The position numbers were made by a program, and so were the translations under genes. 21,047 nt of DNA, taken from the NCBI GenBank assembly GCA_045616505.1, contig JAZLGV010000044.1, positions 1-21,047 of the forward strand, read 5' to 3'. The DNA comes from JAKSUT01 sp045616505 (GTDB taxonomy: Bacteria; Cyanobacteriota; Vampirovibrionia; Gastranaerophilales; Gastranaerophilaceae). Positions 15,574 to 21,047 of the stretch are shown here, piece after piece. How positions within the stretch are numbered: position 1 is the stretch's first letter; the number at the start of each line of letters is the position of its first letter. The notes beneath the pieces are model-generated. The model did not search any database. It worked only from the letters and a program-made list of their open reading frames with translations, and had not been told where the DNA came from.

Positions 15574-16776
15574 ATGTCATTATCAGAAATAGTGCAACAA
15601 CATCAACCCACAGCAGGCATGGCAGCCCAAAATATTTCAACATTTACTCCAATTCAGAAGGTTGAAAACGTTGGGTCTTTTTTGCCTGCCCAAAAACAAC
15701 CACAAGAAGAAAAAGATATTGAAGATGTTGTTTTGATTTCTGACAAAGCAAATAAAATTTCTGATGCAGATAAAAAAGGGGATTTTGCATTAGTAAATAA
15801 ATTATTGGCTGAAAAAAATGAAGATAGCGAAACTCTAGGAAATATGGCTTCAACATATTCTCCAAAATTATTAGGTCAAAAGTCAGACGAACAAAATGAT
15901 GGTTTGACTTTACCTAGTGAGAAAAGAGACGAACAAAATGAAGCTGAAAAACCTTTAAACGAAAATAAAGATTCAGGAAAACAAGTTTCTGAAGCTGAAC
16001 TTTCTGCAAAAGAAAAACAAGTTGTCGCACAACTAAAATCTGTTGATGCAGAAGTAAGAGCGCATGAACAAGCTCATATTGCAGCTGCTGGCTCTGGTGT
16101 GAGTGCTTCTGCTGCAAGTTTTGAATATGAAAAAGGCCCAGATGGTAATAAATATGCTGTTGCTGGTGAAGTAAATATTAGTTATCAAATGGGTTCAAAT
16201 CATAAAGAAAATATACAAATTGCAAGAAATGTAAAAACTGCTGCTTTAGCTCCTGCTAGTCCTTCAGCTCAAGATAAAGCAGTTGCTCGTCATGCTGATC
16301 AAATGATTTTTGAAGAAATGGCTGCAATTGTAGAAGAAGATTTAGAAGCAAAACAAGAAGAAAAAAATGCAGAAATAGCAGAACAAGAAAATGTTGAAGA
16401 ACCAGAAGAAAATGTTGAAAATTTTAAAACTGATAAGCTCCCTGTACAAGATTCAAAAAATGGTTTAAATACTAAAAATTTAATAGAAAGTCCTGTAAAA
16501 AACATTAAACAACATGACGATAAAGAAGTAGGTGTTTTTGTTTCATCTACTGATGTTTCGTTTGATAAAATTTTAAAACAAGAACAAGATGATATTGATT
16601 CTTTTATAGAAGATTATCGCAAAAGTAAAACTGTTGTAGAAAATCAACAAGCAGAAAATGAAGATGTTGTGAAGAAAAGTTTTCATGCGAAAAATTTTGA
16701 TTCTAATTTGATTAATGCAGAACAAAACAAAAATAGTTATATCAATTTTTTAAATCTTCCAGTTTCTCTTGTTTAA
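15574..16776 (+). CDS. SprA-related putative metalloprotease (HEQAH) with low-complexity arms
   Basis: The 400-aa protein has a central conserved block (about 140-255) that matches the SprA-related family (PF12118): VRAHEQAHIAAAG with the zinc-type motif HEQAH (His164, Glu165, His168), FEYEKGPDGNKYAVAGEV, then NIQIARNVKTAALAPASPSAQDKAVA. In this family the HExxH-like helix and the GPDG..YAVGGEV strand recur together, but proteolysis has not been clearly shown to my knowledge. The flanks are low complexity: Gln/Glu/Lys-rich before, and a long acidic helix after (about 246-285, many Glu and few hydrophobics). No signal peptide or membrane helix is seen. The start follows a consensus promoter by 8 nt. 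The next gene, an AAA+ protein, is 116 nt downstream with its own TATAAT boxes. Confidence 0.8.
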   Translation: MSLSEIVQQHQPTAGMAAQNISTFTPIQKVENVGSFLPAQKQPQEEKDIEDVVLISDKANKISDADKKGDFALVNKLLAEKNEDSETLGNMASTYSPKLLGQKSDEQNDGLTLPSEKRDEQNEAEKPLNENKDSGKQVSEAELSAKEKQVVAQLKSVDAEVRAHEQAHIAAAGSGVSASAASFEYEKGPDGNKYAVAGEVNISYQMGSNHKENIQIARNVKTAALAPASPSAQDKAVARHADQMIFEEMAAIVEEDLEAKQEEKNAEIAEQENVEEPEENVENFKTDKLPVQDSKNGLNTKNLIESPVKNIKQHDDKEVGVFVSSTDVSFDKILKQEQDDIDSFIEDYRKSKTVVENQQAENEDVVKKSFHAKNFDSNLINAEQNKNSYINFLNLPVSLV

Positions 16777-16854
16777 GAATTTTTTATTTTTGTTTTATTA
16801 ACATTTTGTAATATTAATTTTTAAAAAAGTCAATTTTTCAGAATACAAATACTT

Positions 16855-16878
16855 TATAATCATGTGTAGATTTATAAT
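16855..16878 (+). promoter_or_regulatory. Tandem -10 boxes upstream of the AAA+ gene
   Basis: TATAAT occurs at 16855-16860 and again at 16873-16878, the second 14 nt before the ATG. Neither has a good -35 box. Only a weak AGG (16881-16883) is available for ribosome binding, so the leader would be very short. Confidence 0.45.
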
Positions 16879-16892
16879 GTAGGTATATTTTA

Positions 16893-18074
16893 ATGGTACA
16901 AGGTATTTCTAATTCTGAAGGTAATAAATATTCTGCTCAACAAACACAAAGACGTGTTGTGTATCCTCAAAAACAATATGCACAACAAAGAGCTCAATAT
17001 CCAGAACAAAGACAATATCGTCAAACAAGCCCTCAAGATAGAGATAGATATCAATATTATCCTCAACGTAAGAAAACTAGTATTTTCGCAAATAAACCAA
17101 CATTATCAACAGTTGCTTCAATAGTTGGTATTGCAGCTTCTACTGCAATTGCTTATTCAATATTAAAACCTGCTGTTGCTGAAAAAATGGCTAAGAAAAA
17201 CGGCGCAAAATTATTTACAAAATTAGGTGATGATATTCCAGATGTAAATGGTGTAAAAGATACTATGAGCCAAGCTTCATTAGATGGCTTGAATAAACTT
17301 ATAAAAATGTCAGATGTATCAGAAGAAGCAAAAATTGCAGCAGGTACTCCAAAAGGAGCAAACAGTTTCTTGTTATTTGGTGGTCCTGGTACAGGTAAAT
17401 CTTTCTTTGCTAAAGTTGCAGCAAAATCATTAGATGCAAATTATACTGAAATAGATTTCTCAAAAATTGCTTCACCTTATGTAGGTCAAGCTTCAAAAAA
17501 TATCAGAGATGAAGCAGAAGCAATTATAAATACTGCAAGAAAAAATCCAAATACAAAACATATTGTTACTTTCAATGAAATTGATGCGTTGATTAAAGTT
17601 GACCCTCAAGCTGCATCTCATACAGCAGAAGTTAGAAGTACAATGTTGAATGTGTTGGAAGATATGCAAAAGGAAAAAAATATTATTATCATCGGTACAA
17701 CAAATATGAATCCTAATGCAATGGCAAGTAATGGTGCAATGTTGGATAAAGCTTCAACTGACAGATTTAAAACTGTTATTAATGTTCCTTTACCTGATAA
17801 AAAATGTTTGAAAAATGCAATTGTTTCAAAATTGAAAAAAGTTCCTGCAGCAGAAGAATTGTTAAAAAATAACGAAAAAGATATCGAAAAATTTGCTCAA
17901 GACTTAGAAACAGAAGGCTTCTCATTTAGAAAACTTGATCAATTTGTAGATGATGCTCAATCTTCATTTATGCTTGAATATAAAAAAGGTGAAAATGAAA
18001 AAATGACTGTTAAACATTTACAAGATGCTTTAGATGCCATAAAGAAAGCAAAAGTAGAAGATATTATTTATTAA
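16893..18074 (+). CDS. Membrane-anchored AAA+ ATPase with Gln/Arg/Tyr-rich N-terminus
   Basis: The 393-aa protein starts with a disordered-looking tail (about 14-60) built almost only of Gln, Arg, Tyr, Pro and Ser. One hydrophobic helix follows (about 70-95, Ala/Ile-rich), then a classic-type AAA+ module (about 125-390): Walker A GGPGTGKS (163-170), pore-loop region SPYVGQ (194-199), Walker B TFNEIDAL where Asn228 takes the place of the usual Asp and Glu229 is kept, sensor 1 Asn271 in GTTNMN, a likely arginine finger Arg291 in STDRF, and GFSFRKLDQF with Arg346 at the sensor-2 position. The layout of one N-terminal helix plus one AAA domain recalls FtsH without the protease, or ATAD3. It may remodel membrane-bound proteins. 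No peptidase domain is present. It follows the SprA-related gene; a joint role is possible but unproven. Confidence 0.85.
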   Translation: MVQGISNSEGNKYSAQQTQRRVVYPQKQYAQQRAQYPEQRQYRQTSPQDRDRYQYYPQRKKTSIFANKPTLSTVASIVGIAASTAIAYSILKPAVAEKMAKKNGAKLFTKLGDDIPDVNGVKDTMSQASLDGLNKLIKMSDVSEEAKIAAGTPKGANSFLLFGGPGTGKSFFAKVAAKSLDANYTEIDFSKIASPYVGQASKNIRDEAEAIINTARKNPNTKHIVTFNEIDALIKVDPQAASHTAEVRSTMLNVLEDMQKEKNIIIIGTTNMNPNAMASNGAMLDKASTDRFKTVINVPLPDKKCLKNAIVSKLKKVPAAEELLKNNEKDIEKFAQDLETEGFSFRKLDQFVDDAQSSFMLEYKKGENEKMTVKHLQDALDAIKKAKVEDIIY

Positions 18075-18100
18075 TTTTTAAAAACAGATTAAGCATAAAT

Positions 18101-18129
18101 AAAAAGCCTATCATTATGATAGGCTTTTT
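18101..18129. terminator. Shared bidirectional terminator overlapping the valS stop codon
   Basis: AAAAAGCCTATCAT (18101-18114) pairs with ATGATAGGCTTTTT (18116-18129), a 14-bp perfect arm around a single T. It ends transcription of the AAA+ gene on the plus strand and of valS on the minus strand. The valS stop (18114-18116) and its last four codons (Lys-Ser-Leu-Ser) lie inside the hairpin. Confidence 0.9.
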
Positions 18130-20747
18130 ATTAGTTCTTCAATTGTGTTTTCTTGTTTTGTAAGTTCGTCGGCTTTAGCTTTTGTTTCTTCGATAACTTC
18201 TGGTCTTGCATTAGATAAGAATTTATCGTTATTTAATCTAGCCATTAAACCTGCTTTTTCTTTATTTAATTTTTCAAGTTTTTTGTTTTGTCTTTCAACT
18301 TCTGCTTTCAAATCAATTAAATCTTCTAATGGGACAATTATTTTGTAATCCCCAACAACAGTTGTTGCTGATTTTTTAGGCGCTTCATTAGAATTTGCAA
18401 ATGTTGCATTTTCAACTCTTGCAAGTCTTTTTAGATATGAAATAACGTCGTTGTTGTATAGTGTTTCTGCATCTTTTCCAGAAATAACAATATTGATTTT
18501 TACTGATGGAGAAATATTGAAACTTTGACGGACATTTCTCAATGATTTAATTGTTTCAATAACAAGTTCCATCTCTTTCTTTTCTTTTGTAAATGCTAAT
18601 TTATCTTCAAATTTAGGATAATCTGCTCTGATAATTGCAGGGAAATCTTTGTTTGGAATTAGCGAATATATTTTTTCTGTAATATGAGGCATAATTGGGT
18701 GTAATAATCTTAATGCCATATCAAGAACATATTTCATAACTCGTTGAGTGTTTGCTTTGATATTAGCGTCTTGAAGTTGAATTTTTGCAATTTCAACATA
18801 CCAGTCACAATATTCGTTCCAGAAGAAATCGTATAAAATATGTGCGATTTCACCGATACGATAGTTTTTGATATTTTCATTAACTTCTTTTGCCACTGTG
18901 TTTAATCTGTCTAAAATCCATTTGTCAGCAAGTGTGATGTTTGCAAAATCGATTGGTTTGTCGTCGATACCGTCAAGGTTCATTAGTACAAATCTTGATG
19001 CGTTCCAGATTTTGTTTGCAAAGTTTCTTCCGTATTCGAATTTTTCATCGCTAACTTTAATGTCTTGTCCACCGTATGTGCAAAGAGATGTCATTGTGAA
19101 ACGTAGAGCGTCACAACCATATTTATCAATGATTTTAACAGGGTCAATTGTGTTTCCTTTAGATTTTGACATCTTTTGACCTTTTTCATCTCTTATAAGT
19201 CCGTGGATGTAAACTGTTGAAAATGGAGCTTTTCCTGTGAATTCTAAGCCCATTGTAATCATTCTTGCAACCCAGAAGAAAATAATATCAAACCCTGTTA
19301 CAAGTACGCTTGTTGGATAGAATTTTTTAAAATCTTCTGTTTCTTTGTTAGGGAAGCCCATTGTTGAGAATGGCCATAATCCTGATGAAAACCAAGTATC
19401 AAGTACGTCTGGGTCTTGAGTATAATGTTCAGGGTCTGGGTTTTCTTTTGCTACAACCATTTCCCCTGTTTCGTTGTGATAGTATGCAGGAATTTGATGT
19501 CCCCACCACAATTGACGTGAGATACACCAATCTCTGATGTTTTCCATCCAACCTAAGTAGTTCTTTTCCCATCTTTCAGGAATGAATTTTATTCTTCCGT
19601 CTTTTACTGCAGCAATTGCTTCTTTTGCAAGTGGTTCCATTTTTACAAACCATTGTTCAGAAAGTAATGGCTCAATTGTTGTATGACATCTTTGACATTT
19701 ACCAACATTGTGAGTGTGAGGAGTGATTTTTACTAAAGCTTGTTGAACTTCTAACATTTCAACGGTTTTAATTCTTGCTTCTTCTCTTGTTAAGCCTTGA
19801 ATTTCAGGTGGAACTTCAGGACAAGCTTTCATTTTTCCTTCACCATCAATAACCCAAATTGGTTTTAAGTTGTGACGTTTGCCAACTTCAAAGTCGTTAG
19901 GGTCGTGTGCTGGAGTGATTTTTAAAGCACCTGTACCAAATGATTTATCAACATATTCATCTGCAATAATTGGAATTTCTCTACCTGTAAGAGGCATACA
20001 TACAGTTTTTCCAATTAAATCTTTGTATTTGTAATCTGTTGGGTTTACTGCAATTGCAACATCACCAAACATTGTTTCTGGACGAGTTGTTGCAATTACG
20101 ATTGCGCCAGCTTCATTTTTAAATGGGTATGAAATTTCCCATAAATTGCCATCTTCTGTTTCGTATTCAGTTTCTACATCAGAAATTGCACTTTGGCATC
20201 TTGGACACCAGTTTACGATGTATGCGCCTTTGTAAATAAGTCCTTTTTCGTATAATTTGATGAATACTTCTTTTACCGCTTCTGAACATCCTTCGTCAAA
20301 TGTAAATCTTTCTCTTGAACGGTCAAAAGAAGCACCTAGTCTTTTGCATTGGTCAAGGATAGCAGATTTGTGAGCATTTGCCCATTCCCAAGTTTTTTCT
20401 AAGAATTTTTCTCTTCCAAGGTCAAAACGAGATTTTCCTTCTTGACGTAATTGTTTTTCTACTACGTTTTGAGTTGCAATTCCTGCGTGGTCAGTTCCTG
20501 GTAACCAAAGAGCTTCGTAACCTGCCATTCTGTGATAACGAGTAAGTATGTCTTGTAATGTTTCGTCTAATGCGTGTCCCATATGTAAAACACCAGTTAC
20601 GTTTGGTGGCGGAATTACCATTGAAAATGAAGGTTTGTTGCTTTTGTTATCAGCTTTAAAGTATTCATTTTCTTCCCAAAATTTGTACATTTCTTCTTCA
20701 GTTGTTTTTGCATCATAAACTGTAGGTAAATCATCAATAATTGTCAT
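18114..20747 (-). CDS. valS: Valyl-tRNA synthetase
   Basis: The 877-aa class I synthetase charges tRNA-Val with valine in the cytosol. The HIGH-type motif is PPPNVTGVLHMGHAL (about 47-61) and the KMSKS loop is GQKMSKSKGNTIDP (about 525-538). Other landmarks are LPGTDHAGIATQ, the editing domain with TTRPETMFGDVAIAV, WCISRQLWWGHQIPAY, and the ValS C-terminal coiled coil (about 815-875) that contacts tRNA. Cys pairs at CPRCQ and CQRCH in the inserted region could hold zinc. Length and domain order are normal. AAGGG lies about 8 nt before the ATG. It converges with the AAA+ gene and is divergent from rnpB. Confidence 0.97.
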   Translation of the reverse strand: MTIIDDLPTVYDAKTTEEEMYKFWEENEYFKADNKSNKPSFSMVIPPPNVTGVLHMGHALDETLQDILTRYHRMAGYEALWLPGTDHAGIATQNVVEKQLRQEGKSRFDLGREKFLEKTWEWANAHKSAILDQCKRLGASFDRSRERFTFDEGCSEAVKEVFIKLYEKGLIYKGAYIVNWCPRCQSAISDVETEYETEDGNLWEISYPFKNEAGAIVIATTRPETMFGDVAIAVNPTDYKYKDLIGKTVCMPLTGREIPIIADEYVDKSFGTGALKITPAHDPNDFEVGKRHNLKPIWVIDGEGKMKACPEVPPEIQGLTREEARIKTVEMLEVQQALVKITPHTHNVGKCQRCHTTIEPLLSEQWFVKMEPLAKEAIAAVKDGRIKFIPERWEKNYLGWMENIRDWCISRQLWWGHQIPAYYHNETGEMVVAKENPDPEHYTQDPDVLDTWFSSGLWPFSTMGFPNKETEDFKKFYPTSVLVTGFDIIFFWVARMITMGLEFTGKAPFSTVYIHGLIRDEKGQKMSKSKGNTIDPVKIIDKYGCDALRFTMTSLCTYGGQDIKVSDEKFEYGRNFANKIWNASRFVLMNLDGIDDKPIDFANITLADKWILDRLNTVAKEVNENIKNYRIGEIAHILYDFFWNEYCDWYVEIAKIQLQDANIKANTQRVMKYVLDMALRLLHPIMPHITEKIYSLIPNKDFPAIIRADYPKFEDKLAFTKEKKEMELVIETIKSLRNVRQSFNISPSVKINIVISGKDAETLYNNDVISYLKRLARVENATFANSNEAPKKSATTVVGDYKIIVPLEDLIDLKAEVERQNKKLEKLNKEKAGLMARLNNDKFLSNARPEVIEETKAKADELTKQENTIEELIKSLS

Positions 20748-20782
20748 TTTTAAATCCCTTTTTTCTCTGTTTATATAACGAA

Positions 20783-20822
20783 TTTAACACAAACATAGTG
20801 AATAATAAAATTTTGTGTTAAA
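20783..20822. repeat. Inverted repeat between valS and rnpB
   Basis: TTTAACACAAA (20783-20793) and TTTGTGTTAAA (20812-20822) are perfect 11-bp arms with an 18-nt spacer, centred between the two divergent genes. Read outward, each arm sits a few bases before the probable transcription start of its gene, so it could be paired promoter elements or an operator. It does not look like a terminator because no gene ends here. Confidence 0.5.
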
Positions 20823-20831
20823 GTATGTAAT

Positions 20832-21047
20832 GAAGTAGTCGGATAATCGCGCTTTGAATTTTTTTAAAGTGAGGAAAGTCCGGGCATTCGAGGACAGGTC
20901 GCTGGAGAAACTCCAGACAGCGTGAGCTGGTGGATAGGACCACAGAAATTATACTGCCGATGGCGAATTTCGCACAGGCGATGGTGCAACGGTGAGTTAA
21001 GAGCTTCACCAGCAAGTTTGAGAAAACTTGGCTAGGCAACCCCCGAC
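20832..21047 (+). ncRNA. rnpB: RNase P RNA, type A, 5' part (cut by window end)
   Basis: The catalytic RNA of RNase P, which trims tRNA 5' leaders, begins near GAAGTAGTCGGATAATCGCG. The universally conserved GAGGAAAGTCCGGGC follows at about 20871-20885, then CCACAGAAATTATACTGCCGATGG and GGTGCAACGGTGAGTTAAGAGC before the window ends. About 216 nt are present of an expected total near 400. The ancestral type A layout excludes the Bacillus-type B RNA, and the conserved words fit cyanobacterial RNAs closely. The 5' end is estimated to within a few bases. Confidence 0.93.

Noticed and set aside
16935..17070. Tandem DNA repeat in the 5' part of the AAA+ gene
   Set aside because: CAA/TAT-rich units recur but without a fixed period; they reflect Gln/Tyr-rich coding rather than a true repeat array.
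20818..21039. 73-codon minus-strand frame at the right end
   Set aside because: It overlaps the RNase P RNA exactly; base conservation there is explained by the RNA.
1..21047. CRISPR array, tRNA gene, insertion sequence or phage gene
   Set aside because: No spaced direct repeats, cloverleaf, transposase motif or phage structural protein was recognised on either strand.

Overview
The window is AT-rich and reads as a chromosome segment of a gut-type, non-photosynthetic relative of cyanobacteria (Melainabacteria / Candidatus Gastranaerophilales). This is an inference. The clearest support is the RNase P RNA fragment at the right end: it is type A, and its 'CCACAGAAA..ATACtGCCGATGG' and 'GGTGCAAcGGTG..GTTAAGAGC' stretches look cyanobacterial. 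The low GC and the set of exported and low-complexity proteins fit the same group. No photosynthesis gene is visible. No IS element, tRNA, integrase or CRISPR array was recognised.

Left part (1-4151): the 5' part of a YraQ/ArsP-type permease runs leftward, divergent from a small ArsR repressor, with a 22-bp palindrome between them. After a roughly 360-nt gap with little recognisable content come an exported BOF/OB-fold protein, a polyferredoxin that looks like NapH fused to NapG, and an HD-domain dNTP triphosphohydrolase. The last two have a TATAAT box only 6-9 nt before the ATG and no Shine-Dalgarno sequence, so leaderless mRNAs are likely.

Central part (4169-14246, all on the minus strand): this is the most unusual block. 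In transcription order it holds a 329-aa membrane protein of unknown family; a 645-aa membrane protein with the same scaffold but a roughly 410-residue soluble insertion; a 604-aa GH13 enzyme; a terminator; a 1252-aa GH13 enzyme with two large insertions in its catalytic barrel and an altered conserved region I; a terminator; and a sugar transporter of the SLC45/GPH-like MFS type. The first three genes form a tight operon (0-nt and 18-nt gaps). Together the block suggests alpha-glucan or sucrose/maltose-type uptake and intracellular processing, with an undescribed pair of membrane proteins attached. That functional link is inferred from gene order only.

Right part (14407-21047): divergent from the block is a HAD-IIB (Cof-like) phosphatase with a Sec signal peptide, which is unusual for this family. 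Then come a leaderless-type gene for an HEQAH metalloprotease-like (SprA-related) protein and an AAA+ ATPase with a Gln/Arg/Tyr-rich tail, one membrane helix and an Asn at the Walker B Asp position. That gene converges with valS and shares one terminator hairpin that also encodes the valS stop codon. Divergent from valS is rnpB, cut by the window end.
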